Source: Streptomyces triculaminicus (lineage in GTDB: Bacteria > Actinomycetota > Actinomycetes > Streptomycetales > Streptomycetaceae). From it: a stretch of 64,000 nucleotides of DNA. Of this stretch, positions 1 to 8,182 are shown in pieces (position 1 is the first letter of the stretch; the number at the start of each line of letters is the position of its first letter). Location: assembly GCF_017349075.1 (NCBI RefSeq), contig NZ_JAFMOF010000002.1:186001-250000 (forward strand), given 5' to 3'. The notes beneath the pieces were generated by a model that had not been told where the DNA came from, made no database searches, and saw only the letters and a program-made list of their open reading frames with translations. The position numbers and the translations under genes were made by a program.

Positions 1-72
1 GACGCCGCCCCGCTGGTGACCGACGAGTTCGACCGTGAGCCGGAGACCGAGCCCGAGGAGGGGACGGCGTGA
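1..72 (+). CDS. scpA: Segregation and condensation protein A, C-terminal end (partial)
   Basis: Only the last 23 codons are inside the window; the frame ends with TGA at 70-72. The visible tail is acidic and Glu/Pro-rich. The call rests mainly on position: the stop overlaps the GTG start of scpB by four bases, the usual scpA-scpB coupling. ScpA is the kleisin of the bacterial Smc-ScpAB complex, which organises newly replicated DNA. The tail alone carries no diagnostic motif, so the name is inferred from context. Confidence 0.7.
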   Translation, partial: DAAPLVTDEFDREPETEPEEGTA

Positions 73-752
73 GCGAGGACCTGATGACGGACGCGAGCCA
101 GGAGACGCCACCGGACGGGCCGGCGCCCGCGGGGGCGGCGGCGGTGACCCTGCTCGCCCTCAAGCCGGCCCTGGAGGCCGTGCTCATGGTCGTCGACGAG
201 CCCGCCACCGAGGAGCACCTCGCCGGGGTCCTCGGGCGGTCCCGCCGCGACGTCGCCGCCGCCCTGCGCGAGCTGTCCGACGACTACACCGTCCAGGGCC
301 GGGGCTTCGACCTGCGGCAGGTGGCCGGGGGCTGGCGGTTCTTCACCCGCGCCGAGTACGCCGACGCCGTGGAGGCCTTCGTCCTCGACGGGCAGCAGAC
401 CCGCCTCACCCAGGCCGCGCTGGAGACCCTGGCCGTGGTCGCGTACCGTCAGCCGGTCAGCCGTTCGCGGGTCTCGGCCGTCCGCGGAGTGAACTGCGAC
501 GGCGTCATGCGCACCCTCCTCCAGCGCGGTCTGGTGGAGGAGGCGGGGACGGAACCCGAAACAGGTGCGATCCTGTACAGGACGACGAATTACTTTCTGG
601 AGCGCATGGGCCTGCGCGGCCTGGACGAGCTCCCGGAGCTCGCCCCCTTCCTCCCCGAGGCGGAAGCGATCGAGGGCGACACTCAGGAAGGTGTGCCGTC
701 GTTCGATCCGGACGCACCGGACACCGACGCAGACGACAAGACGGAACTTTGA
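69..752 (+). CDS. scpB: Segregation and condensation protein B
   Basis: A 227-residue ScpB, the winged-helix partner that binds the ScpA kleisin in the Smc complex and helps segregate chromosomes. After a 30-residue Ala/Pro-rich lead come the conserved features of the family: ALEAVLMVVDEPAT in the first winged helix, then ETLAVVAYRQPVSRSRV and RGVNCDGVMRTLLQRGLVEE in the second. The acidic tail (last 40 residues) looks disordered. The GTG start overlaps the scpA stop, and the stop overlaps the next ATG by one base, so scpA, scpB and the pseudouridine synthase are probably one translationally coupled operon. Confidence 0.93.
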   Translation: MSEDLMTDASQETPPDGPAPAGAAAVTLLALKPALEAVLMVVDEPATEEHLAGVLGRSRRDVAAALRELSDDYTVQGRGFDLRQVAGGWRFFTRAEYADAVEAFVLDGQQTRLTQAALETLAVVAYRQPVSRSRVSAVRGVNCDGVMRTLLQRGLVEEAGTEPETGAILYRTTNYFLERMGLRGLDELPELAPFLPEAEAIEGDTQEGVPSFDPDAPDTDADDKTEL

Positions 753-2077
753 TGCGAAGCAGCGGCAGGAACAGCGGAAGCGGCAACCGGGACGACCGGG
801 GCGGCCGGGCAGGGTCTCCCCGTCCGGGGTCCGGGGGCGGGCGCGCGGGTGGCGGTCGTTCCGGCGGCGGGCGCCCCGAGAGCGGCGGCCGCTCCGGTGG
901 CGATCGCTCCGGTGGCGGGAGCTACGGCGGCGGTCGCTCCGGTGGCAGCGGCTACGGCGGTGGCCGCTCCGAGGGCGGTCGCGCCGGGGACCGGCGTGAC
1001 GACCGCCGGGACGACCGCCGTGACGACCGGCAGCAGGAGCGCCCGCGCCGTCCGCGCCCCGAAGAGCGCCGCTACGACGTGGGCCCGGACGCCGAGCGCA
1101 CCCGGGGCGGTGCCACCAGCGGCCGCCAGAGCGGTCCCACGAGCGGTCGCGGTGCGGCGGCCCGCGGCGGCGCCAAGGGCGGCCCCCGCAAGAGCTCGAC
1201 CGCCGGTGCCGGCGGCCGCAGCAGCGGCCCCGCCCGTGGCCACGGCTATGCCCCGGCCCGCCCGCGCGAGCTCGACGCCAAGATCGAGGAGCGCAACCGG
1301 GAGCGGCACAACAAGCCGCAGGTGAAGACCCCCAAGACCTTCCCCGGCGCCGAGCAGGAGGGCGAGCGTCTGCAGAAGGTGCTGGCCCGGGCCGGCATGG
1401 GCTCGCGGCGCGCCTGCGAAGAGCTGATCGAGATGTCGCGCGTCGAGGTCAACGGTGAGATCGTCACCGAGCAGGGCCTGCGCGTGGACCCGGAGAAGGA
1501 CGAGATCAAGGTCGACGGCCTGACGGTCGCCACCCAGTCGTACCTCTTCTTCGCGCTGAACAAGCCGGCCGGTGTCGTCTCCACCATGGAGGACCCCGAC
1601 GGCCGCCAGTGCCTCGGCGACTACGTCACCAACCGCGACACCCGGCTCTTCCACGTCGGCCGTCTCGACACGGAGACCGAGGGCATCATCCTGCTCACCA
1701 ACCACGGCGAGCTGGCCCATCGCCTCACGCACCCCAAGTACGGCGTGCAGAAGACGTACCTGGCGGCCATCACGGGCCCGCTGCCGCGCGACATCGGCAA
1801 GCAGCTCAAGAGCGGCATCCAGCTGGAGGACGGCTGGGCCCGCGCCGACAACTTCCGGGTCATCCAGCAGACCGGAAAGAACTACCTCGTCGAGGTGACC
1901 CTCCACGAGGGCCGCAAGCACATCGTGCGCCGCATGCTCGCCGAGGCCGGCTTCCCGGTCGAGAAGCTGGTCCGCACCGGCTTCGGCCCGATCCCGCTCG
2001 GTGACCAGAAGTCGGGCTGGCTGCGCCGCCTGACGAACACCGAGGTCGGCATGCTGATGCGCGAGGTGGAGCTCTAG
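752..2077 (+). CDS. RluB/RsuA-type 23S rRNA pseudouridine synthase with long RGG-like N-terminus
   Basis: A 441-residue pseudouridine synthase that isomerises uridine in large-subunit rRNA. An S4 RNA-binding domain begins near residue 205 (ERLQKVLARAGMGSRRACEE). The catalytic domain follows, with active-site Asp in VGRLDTETEG near residue 305 and HPKYGVQKTY downstream. The first ~200 residues are low-complexity: repeated GGGRSGG and GYGGG units, RRDD repeats, then a Lys/Arg-rich stretch. This resembles eukaryotic RGG boxes and is probably disordered and RNA-binding. The start was placed at the ATG that overlaps the scpB stop by one base. The same frame is open upstream but would run through scpB and is not used. 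Confidence 0.92.
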   Translation: MRSSGRNSGSGNRDDRGGRAGSPRPGSGGGRAGGGRSGGGRPESGGRSGGDRSGGGSYGGGRSGGSGYGGGRSEGGRAGDRRDDRRDDRRDDRQQERPRRPRPEERRYDVGPDAERTRGGATSGRQSGPTSGRGAAARGGAKGGPRKSSTAGAGGRSSGPARGHGYAPARPRELDAKIEERNRERHNKPQVKTPKTFPGAEQEGERLQKVLARAGMGSRRACEELIEMSRVEVNGEIVTEQGLRVDPEKDEIKVDGLTVATQSYLFFALNKPAGVVSTMEDPDGRQCLGDYVTNRDTRLFHVGRLDTETEGIILLTNHGELAHRLTHPKYGVQKTYLAAITGPLPRDIGKQLKSGIQLEDGWARADNFRVIQQTGKNYLVEVTLHEGRKHIVRRMLAEAGFPVEKLVRTGFGPIPLGDQKSGWLRRLTNTEVGMLMREVEL

Positions 2078-2086
2078 CAGGCCCTT

Positions 2087-2112
2087 CTCCCGGGGCGCTC
2101 CGGCCCCGGGAG
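2087..2112. terminator. Bidirectional stem-loop between convergent genes
   Basis: A perfect 10-bp stem CTCCCGGGGC / GCCCCGGGAG with a 6-nt loop lies between the stops of the pseudouridine synthase (+) and the DUF952 gene (-). There is no U-tract, as is usual for Streptomyces terminators. Confidence 0.65.
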
Positions 2113-2120
2113 ACGGCCCG

Positions 2121-2483
2121 CTACGACCACAGGGCCAGGCCCGTCGCCCGGCCCTCCTCGTCCCGCTGGATCTCCATCATTCCCTCGACCGCGTCGCGGG
2201 TGATGCGCCCGAAGACGTGCGGGAAGAGGGTTCCGGGGGCCACCCCCGGCGGCGGGGCCGGGTCCGCGGCCTCCCAGCGGACCATCACGTCGAGCTTGTG
2301 CTCGTCGATCAGCAGGACCATCAGCGGGCCCGGCACGTCGCGGTAGTACGCCGTCGCCACCGCCAGGGTGGTCGCCTCGTCGGGTGAGCAGTGGACGAAG
2401 CCCTCCTCGCCGAGGGACGCGGGGGAGTAGGGACGGTCGGGCACGGCCAGCCAGTCGTCCAGGGGGACCACATGAAAGATCAT
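2121..2483 (-). CDS. DUF952 family protein
   Basis: A 120-residue soluble protein of the DUF952 family. It shows the family pattern: an N-terminal IFHVVPLDDW, then EEGFVHCSPDEA, a central LLIDEHKLDVMVRWE strand, and FPHVFGRITRDAV near the C-terminus. The conserved His and Cys in GFVHCS suggest a small enzyme active site, but no activity is established for this family. It is convergent with the pseudouridine synthase. Its start lies 33 bp from tyrA in divergent orientation, so the two probably share a short promoter region. Confidence 0.85.
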   Translation of the reverse strand: MIFHVVPLDDWLAVPDRPYSPASLGEEGFVHCSPDEATTLAVATAYYRDVPGPLMVLLIDEHKLDVMVRWEAADPAPPPGVAPGTLFPHVFGRITRDAVEGMMEIQRDEEGRATGLALWS

Positions 2484-2515
2484 GGGAACGTTCTACCCCG
2501 ACTAGGCTGGGCGCC

Positions 2516-3601
2516 GTGAGAACCGCCCTTGTGATCGGAACCGGACTGATCGGCACGTCCGCCGCCCTCGCCCTCGCCGGCCGCGGCGTCCGGGTGCACC
2601 TCGTCGACCACGACCCCGCCCAGGCCCGTACGGCCGCCGCGCGCGGCGCCGGCACGGACCAGGCGCCCGAGGGACGCGTGGACCTCGCCGTCGTCGCCGT
2701 ACCGCCCGCGCACGTCGCCGACACGCTCGCCGAGGCCATCAGGGGCGGGATCGCCCGCGCCTATCTGGACGTCGCCAGCGTCAAGGGCGGCCCCCGCCGC
2801 GAGCTCGAGGCGATGGGCTGCGACCTCACCGGCTACCTGGGCACCCACCCGATGGCCGGGCGCGAGCGCTCCGGCCCCATGGCGGCCACCGCCGACCTCT
2901 TCGAGGGCCGGCCGTGGGTGCTCACCCCGACCCGCGAGACGGACACCGAGGTCCTCAACCTCGCCCTCGAGCTCGTCGCCCTGTGCCGCGCCGTCCCCGT
3001 CGTCATGGACGCCGACGCCCACGACCGGGCCGTGGCGCTCGTCTCGCACACCCCGCAGCTGGTCTCCAGCCTCGTCGCCGCCCGCCTGCAGGACGCCGAC
3101 GAGACGGCCGTACGCCTGTGCGGCCAGGGCATCCGCGACGTGACCCGGATCGCCGCCTCCGACCCGCGCATGTGGATCGACATCCTCTCCGCCAACCCCG
3201 GGCCCGTCGCCGACGTCCTCGCCGGCATCGCCGCCGACCTCGACGAGACCGTCACCGCCCTGCGCGCCCTGGAGTCCTCGGACGAGGAGCAGCGGCTGGG
3301 CGGCGCGGCCGGCATCGAGGACGTGCTGCGCCGCGGCAACACGGGCCGCTCCCGCGTGCCGGGCAAGCACGGCGCCGCCCCGGCGGCGTACGAGACGGTG
3401 ACCGTCCTCATCGGCGACCAGCCGGGCGAGCTGGCCCGGATCTTCGCCGACGCCGGCCGGGCGGGCGTCAACATCGAGGACGTCCGCATCGAGCACGCCA
3501 CCGGCCAGCAGGCGGGCCTGATCCAGCTGATGGTCGAGCCCACCGCGGTGACCGGTCTCACGGCGGCCCTGCGCGACCGGGGCTGGGCGGTGCGGCAGTA
3601 G
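2516..3601 (+). CDS. tyrA: Prephenate dehydrogenase with C-terminal ACT domain
   Basis: A 361-residue NAD(P)-dependent prephenate dehydrogenase, which makes 4-hydroxyphenylpyruvate for tyrosine. The Rossmann motif GTGLIGTS is at residues 8-15. The GTHPMAGRERSG block of prephenate/arogenate dehydrogenases is central, with SHTPQLVSS further on. From about residue 290 an ACT domain follows (TVLIGDQPGELARIFADAG), which in this family gives feedback control by tyrosine. The GTG start was chosen because it sits directly before the first Rossmann strand; the frame is open further upstream but codes for low-complexity sequence across the divergent promoter. Confidence 0.92.
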   Translation: MRTALVIGTGLIGTSAALALAGRGVRVHLVDHDPAQARTAAARGAGTDQAPEGRVDLAVVAVPPAHVADTLAEAIRGGIARAYLDVASVKGGPRRELEAMGCDLTGYLGTHPMAGRERSGPMAATADLFEGRPWVLTPTRETDTEVLNLALELVALCRAVPVVMDADAHDRAVALVSHTPQLVSSLVAARLQDADETAVRLCGQGIRDVTRIAASDPRMWIDILSANPGPVADVLAGIAADLDETVTALRALESSDEEQRLGGAAGIEDVLRRGNTGRSRVPGKHGAAPAAYETVTVLIGDQPGELARIFADAGRAGVNIEDVRIEHATGQQAGLIQLMVEPTAVTGLTAALRDRGWAVRQ

Positions 3602-3712
3602 GGCGGCCGCGCGCCCGCCGGTCCGGGGCGGTCCGGCGAGACAGTAACCTTGTGTGAGCCTGATATGGATCGCTATTTCTCCGCCCCGTGCACAAGGAAG
3701 GTGTCTGACACC

Positions 3713-4414
3713 GTGGAAACCGCCGCCCGGACCGCCCCGGCAGCTGTCATCGTCGGCATCGACGGCCCCTCCGGCACGGGGAAGTCCAGCACCTCCAAGG
3801 CCGTCGCCGCCAAGCTCGGCATGCGCTACCTCGACACCGGCGCCCAGTACCGGGCGATCACCTGGTGGATGCTGAGCAACGGCATCGACGTCGACGACGC
3901 CGCCGCCGTGGCCGACGCCGCGGGCAAGCCCGAGATCGTCTCCGGCACGGACCCGTCCGCCCCGACCATCGCGGTCGACGGCGCGGACGCCTCCGGGCCG
4001 ATCCGCACCCAGCAGGTCACCGCCGCCGTGAGCGCGGTCAGCGCCGTGCCCGAGGTGCGCACCCGGCTGACCGAGCTGCAGCGGGCCATCGCCGCCGGTG
4101 CCCCGGAGGGCATCGTCGTCGAGGGCCGCGACGTCGGCACCACCGTCCTGCCGGACGCCGACGTCAAGATCTACCTCACCGCCTCCCCGGAGGCCCGTGC
4201 CGCCCGCCGCAGCGGCGAGCTCAAGGGCAAGGAGGCCGCCGACCTGGCCGCCACCCAGGCCGCGCTCGTCAAGCGGGACGCCGCCGACTCCGGCCGCAAG
4301 ACCTCCCCGCTGGCCAAGGCCGCCGACGCCGTCGAGGTGGACACCACCGAGCTGACCCTGGAGCAGGTCATCGAGTGCGTGGTCACGCTCGTGGAAGAGA
4401 AGCGGTCGGCGTGA
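3713..4414 (+). CDS. cmk: Cytidylate kinase
   Basis: A 233-residue CMP/dCMP kinase that phosphorylates CMP with ATP. The P-loop GPSGTGKSS is at residues 18-26, followed by YLDTGAQYRAITWW and EGRDVGTTVLPDADVKIYLTA, the CMP-binding and lid features of the family. GTG at 3713 was chosen, with GGAAG upstream, because it leaves the usual short N-terminus; in-frame GTG at 3701 and a start at 3650 are alternatives. The stop overlaps the GTG start of the acyltransferase (GTGA), so the two are coupled. cmk-plsC-der is a common actinobacterial run. Confidence 0.92.
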   Translation: METAARTAPAAVIVGIDGPSGTGKSSTSKAVAAKLGMRYLDTGAQYRAITWWMLSNGIDVDDAAAVADAAGKPEIVSGTDPSAPTIAVDGADASGPIRTQQVTAAVSAVSAVPEVRTRLTELQRAIAAGAPEGIVVEGRDVGTTVLPDADVKIYLTASPEARAARRSGELKGKEAADLAATQAALVKRDAADSGRKTSPLAKAADAVEVDTTELTLEQVIECVVTLVEEKRSA

Positions 4415-5046
4415 CCGCATCCGGTGCCGTCGTCGGGCGGCGGATCGGCATCGGCCTGATGTACGGGCTGTGGAAGCCGCGTGTGCTGGGCGCCTGGCGG
4501 GTGCCCGCCGCGGGGCCCTGCATCCTGGCCGTCAACCACACCCACAACATCGACGGCCCGATGGTGATGGGCACCGCGCCCCGGCCCGTGCACTTCCTGA
4601 TCAAGAAGGAGGTGTTCGTGGGTCCGCTCGGCCGTTTCCTGCGCGGGATCGGCCAGCTCGAGGTGGACCGCGCGGGCGCCGACCGCACCGCGATCACGGG
4701 CGCGCTGAAGGCCCTCGAGGACGGCGGCGTGCTGGGCATCTTCCCCGAGGGCACCCGGGGCGAGGGCGACTTCGCCTCGCTGCGCTCGGGCCTGGCCTAC
4801 TTCGCCGTACGGTCGGGGGCCCCGATCGTGCCGGTGGCGGTATTGGGGAGCGCCGACCGCGCGGGACGTGTCATAAAGGGTCTGCCGCCGCTGCGCAGCG
4901 GCGTCGACGTGGTCTTCGGCGACCCCTTCGAGGCCGGCGACGGCAGCGGCCGCCGTACGCGCAAGGCGCTGGACGAGGCGACCGTGCGGATCCAGGAGCA
5001 CCTGGCCGCGCACCTGGCGGACGCCAAGCGGCTGACCGGCCGCTGA
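4411..5046 (+). CDS. 1-acyl-sn-glycerol-3-phosphate acyltransferase family protein (PlsC-like)
   Basis: A 211-residue membrane-associated acyltransferase of the PlsC family, expected to acylate lysophosphatidate or a related lipid. The catalytic NHTHNID (N-H-x4-D) is at residues 42-48 and the glycerol-phosphate-binding FPEGTR at 111-116. The protein is short, with one hydrophobic N-terminal segment, like the version fused or adjacent to cmk in many actinobacteria. The start overlaps the cmk stop. Which of several Streptomyces PlsC paralogues carries the main phosphatidate activity cannot be told from sequence alone. Confidence 0.88.
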   Translation: MTASGAVVGRRIGIGLMYGLWKPRVLGAWRVPAAGPCILAVNHTHNIDGPMVMGTAPRPVHFLIKKEVFVGPLGRFLRGIGQLEVDRAGADRTAITGALKALEDGGVLGIFPEGTRGEGDFASLRSGLAYFAVRSGAPIVPVAVLGSADRAGRVIKGLPPLRSGVDVVFGDPFEAGDGSGRRTRKALDEATVRIQEHLAAHLADAKRLTGR

Positions 5047-5109
5047 ACGAGACTTTTCAGTAGCGGGCCGTAAGGGTCCGCCGATGACGAAGAACGAGGA
5101 AACGACTTC

Positions 5110-6570
5110 ATGAACGACCAGATCCACTCCGGCGACGAGCACGGTGAGCTTGGCGACGCCGAGTACGCGGAGTTCATGGAGCTCGCGGCGCAGGAGGGCT
5201 TCGACGCCGAGGAGGTCGAGGGCGCGCTCGGCGAGGCCGGTCACGGCCCGCTGCCCGTCCTCGCCGTCGTCGGCCGCCCCAACGTCGGCAAGTCGACGCT
5301 GGTGAACCGCATCATCGGCCGCCGCGAGGCCGTCGTCGAGGACCGTCCGGGCGTGACCCGTGACCGCGTCACCTACGAGGCCGAGTGGGCCGGCCGCCGC
5401 TTCAAGGTCGTCGACACCGGCGGCTGGGAGCAGGACGTCCTCGGCATCGACGCCTCGGTCGCCGCCCAGGCCGAGTACGCCATCGAGGCCGCCGACGCCG
5501 TGGTCTTCGTGGTGGACGCCACCGTCGGCGCCACCGACACCGACGAGGCCGTCGTCAAGCTGCTGCGCCGGGCGGGCAAGCCTGTCGTGCTGTGCGCCAA
5601 CAAGGTCGACGGCCCCTCCGCCGAGGCCGACGCCGCCATGCTGTGGTCGCTGGGCCTGGGCGAGCCGATGCCGGTCTCCGCGCTGCACGGCCGCGGCACC
5701 GGCGACATGCTGGACGAGGTCCTCAAGGCGCTGCCCGAGGCCCCCGCCCAGACCTTCGGCGCCGCCCTCGGCGGCCCGCGCCGCATCGCCCTGATCGGCC
5801 GGCCCAACGTCGGCAAGTCCTCCCTGCTGAACAAGGTCGCGGGGGAGGAGCGGGTCGTCGTCAACGAGCTGGCCGGCACCACCCGCGACCCGGTCGACGA
5901 GCTGATCGAGCTCGGCGGCACCACCTGGAAGTTCGTGGACACCGCGGGCATCCGCAAGCGCGTCCACCTCCAGGAGGGCGCGGACTACTACGCCTCCCTG
6001 CGCACCGCCGCCGCGGTGGAGAAGGCCGAGCTCGCGGTCATCCTCATCGACGCGAGCGAGTCCATCTCGGTCCAGGACCAGCGCATCATCACCATGGCCG
6101 TCGAGGCCGGGCGCGCCATCGTCATCGCGTACAACAAGTGGGACACGCTCGACGAGGAGCGCCGCTACTACCTCGAGCGCGAGATCGAGACCGAGCTCCA
6201 GCAGATCGCCTGGGCCCCCCGGGTCAACGTCTCGGCGCAGACGGGCCGGCACATGGAGAAGCTGGTCCCGGCGATCGAGACGGCGCTGGCGGGCTGGGAG
6301 ACCCGGGTGCCGACCGGACGGCTGAACGCCTTCCTCGGCGAGCTGGTGGCCGCCCACCCGCACCCGATCCGTGGTGGCAAGCAGCCCCGCATCCTCTTCG
6401 GCACCCAGGCGGGCACCAAGCCGCCGCGCTTCGTGCTCTTCGCCTCGGGCTTCATCGAGGCGGGCTACCGCCGCTTCATCGAGCGCCGGCTGCGTGAGGA
6501 GTTCGGCTTCGAGGGCACGCCGATCCACATCTCGGTGCGGGTCCGCGAGAAGCGCGGCCGCAAGAAGTAA
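5110..6570 (+). CDS. der: Ribosome-biogenesis GTPase Der (EngA)
   Basis: A 486-residue double GTPase needed for assembly of the 50S subunit. The first G domain carries GRPNVGKS at residues 55-62 and DTGGW; the second has GRPNVGKS near 231-238 and DTAGI, with NKVD and NKWD as the G4 motifs. A KH-like domain closes the protein ([13 protein letters not shown], then [11 protein letters not shown]). The ~50-residue acidic N-terminal extension is typical of actinobacterial Der and absent from the E. coli protein. The 63-bp gap after plsC is too short for a clear separate promoter, so it may be in the same operon. Confidence 0.95.
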   Translation: MNDQIHSGDEHGELGDAEYAEFMELAAQEGFDAEEVEGALGEAGHGPLPVLAVVGRPNVGKSTLVNRIIGRREAVVEDRPGVTRDRVTYEAEWAGRRFKVVDTGGWEQDVLGIDASVAAQAEYAIEAADAVVFVVDATVGATDTDEAVVKLLRRAGKPVVLCANKVDGPSAEADAAMLWSLGLGEPMPVSALHGRGTGDMLDEVLKALPEAPAQTFGAALGGPRRIALIGRPNVGKSSLLNKVAGEERVVVNELAGTTRDPVDELIELGGTTWKFVDTAGIRKRVHLQEGADYYASLRTAAAVEKAELAVILIDASESISVQDQRIITMAVEAGRAIVIAYNKWDTLDEERRYYLEREIETELQQIAWAPRVNVSAQTGRHMEKLVPAIETALAGWETRVPTGRLNAFLGELVAAHPHPIRGGKQPRILFGTQAGTKPPRFVLFASGFIEAGYRRFIERRLREEFGFEGTPIHISVRVREKRGRKK

Positions 6571-6617
6571 CGGAGACCGCCGACGGCGGTCACCGGCCGG
6601 CCACGGCCCGCCGGTCC

Positions 6618-6646
6618 GCCCCGGGCCCCCATGCGGGGTCCGGGGC
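6618..6646. terminator. Stem-loop between der and the convergent gene
   Basis: A 12-bp stem (GCCCCGGGCCCC / GGGGTCCGGGGC, with one G-T pair) and a CATGC loop lie 48 bp after the der stop and 33 bp from the stop of the convergent minus-strand gene. Confidence 0.65.
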
Positions 6647-6678
6647 TCCGTCGTAAGCGATTACGGCGGGAGCCGCGG

Positions 6679-7158
6679 CTAGAAGCCGCGCGTACGGCCG
6701 TCGCGCTGGCCGGGCGGCAGGGCGGGCAGCGCGCTGCCGCGCCGGCCGCCGTAGTAGGAGTCCCAGACGGCGTTGTAGGCCGAGGACCCCTGGTAGGGGG
6801 AGTTGCCCGCGGGGAGCTGGCCGGTGTGGCCGCCGTACCCGCCCGGCCGGGGGTCGAAGTCCTTGAACCTCAGCTCCTCCTCTCCCGCACGGTCCCCGGG
6901 CAGGGCCCGGAACGACCGGCGGTACTCGGAGCACAGAGCGTCGTAGATCGGGGTGACCGAGCCGGGGTGACCGTCCGAGGAGGCGTCGCGGGGTGGCCGC
7001 ATGCCGGGGATGTAGTTCTGGTACGAGGTCCGGGCGGGTTCGTATGAGTACACATCCCTGCCAACGACCTCGAGGCCCGTCGGATGCGGCCCCGGACGCG
7101 AATGGCCCGCCAGGACGACGTCCGTGGAGTGCACGATGCGAACACCGTCCTCGTTCAT
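6679..7158 (-). CDS. Uncharacterised Gly/Tyr-rich protein, coupled to the gene upstream
   Basis: A 159-residue soluble protein I do not recognise. It has no signal peptide or membrane segment. The N-terminal third (MNEDGVRIVHSTDVVLAGH) looks folded; the remainder is rich in Gly, Pro, Arg and Tyr (PIYDALCSEYRRSFRALPGD, NAVWDSYYGGRRGS), suggesting an extended protein-interaction region. Its ATG overlaps the upstream stop in an ATGA, so the two genes are translated together. No function is claimed. The tyrosine-rich C-terminus is its most distinctive feature. Confidence 0.75.
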   Translation of the reverse strand: MNEDGVRIVHSTDVVLAGHSRPGPHPTGLEVVGRDVYSYEPARTSYQNYIPGMRPPRDASSDGHPGSVTPIYDALCSEYRRSFRALPGDRAGEEELRFKDFDPRPGGYGGHTGQLPAGNSPYQGSSAYNAVWDSYYGGRRGSALPALPPGQRDGRTRGF

Positions 7159-7931
7159 GTGCCCGCCAGCGGCATGGTGCCACCGACCAGCCGGCCGGCC
7201 GCGGCGGCCCGGTCCAGGGCGGCGCGCAGCAGGTCCTCGCGCGGCTGGGCGCCGATCGTGCCGGACGGGGCGCAGAGGACGAGCACCTGGCCGGACTTGT
7301 TGAGGGCGGCCCGCCATTCGTCGGCGACCTGCATCGGGCGGTGCGCCTGCCACCACGCCTGCGCCGGGGTGCCGCCGACGGCCGGCTGGAGGACCGCGTG
7401 CAGCTTGCCCAGGGCCACCAGGACCGACCAGCCCGGCAGCTGCCCGGGGAGGTCGTTGACGTCGGTCACGGAGGAGAAGCCCTGCTCGCGCAGCAGGTCC
7501 AGGAAGACGTCCACGGGACCGCTGGTGCCGGGGCGGGCGATCGGGCCGAGCGGTTCGACGACCAGGGCCGGGTGGACGTCCCCGGCGGCCAGCACCAGGC
7601 CGCTGGTCACGCCGAGCTCGGCCTGCAGCGGCACCTCGGCCTCCGCCCCGCCGCCCTCGCCGGTGATGGACCGCACGGCGCCCTGCAGCTGCTCCTCCGC
7701 GACGGGGACGACCTGGGAGGGGATGCAGGCGGCGTGGGCGAAGGCCAGCACGGCGGTCTCGTCGCCGACGAACAGCACGGTGCTGGTGCGCTCCCGCTCG
7801 GTGTTCCCGGGCGTGCGGCAGGACGTGCAGTCGTAAAGACCCGGGGCGCTGTCGCCGCCCAGCAGGCGCTCCGCCTCTTCGTCACCGATCTCGGCGCGTA
7901 CTTCGTCGCTGACATCGAGCATGCGCGGCAC
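7155..7931 (-). CDS. Uncharacterised protein with a CxxC pair
   Basis: A 258-residue cytosolic protein I cannot assign. Near residue 30 it carries DCTSCRTPGNTERERTSTVLFVGDE, where CTSC could bind a metal or form a disulfide. The rest is mixed alpha/beta with two similar stretches ending in WRAALNKSGQVLVLCAPSGTIG. GTG at 7931 was chosen because GAGGAG lies five bases before it; the frame stays open to 8027, which would add 32 residues without a good ribosome-binding site. It is co-transcribed with the following gene and divergent from the GT4 gene at 8183. Confidence 0.75.
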   Translation of the reverse strand: MPRMLDVSDEVRAEIGDEEAERLLGGDSAPGLYDCTSCRTPGNTERERTSTVLFVGDETAVLAFAHAACIPSQVVPVAEEQLQGAVRSITGEGGGAEAEVPLQAELGVTSGLVLAAGDVHPALVVEPLGPIARPGTSGPVDVFLDLLREQGFSSVTDVNDLPGQLPGWSVLVALGKLHAVLQPAVGGTPAQAWWQAHRPMQVADEWRAALNKSGQVLVLCAPSGTIGAQPREDLLRAALDRAAAAGRLVGGTMPLAGT

Positions 7932-8182
7932 GGGGGCTCCTCGAACTTGGGTGTCGTACTCGGTGCGGGGGCGCCGGGTTGCGTCCGGCTCCTCTGGAGA
8001 CAACGGACGATCCAGGGCCGGGGTCACGCCCCGGAAAAGTTCCCGGATCCGCTACCGATTCCTCATCGCTTGGGGAACGAGTTGGCGATCTAGGCCAACC
8101 CGGCGGGCCGCGCCACGGTCTAACCTCTCAGTGGAGGCGGGCTACCGGGAATGTCCGCGGCACACCGGCTGCATGGGGACGA

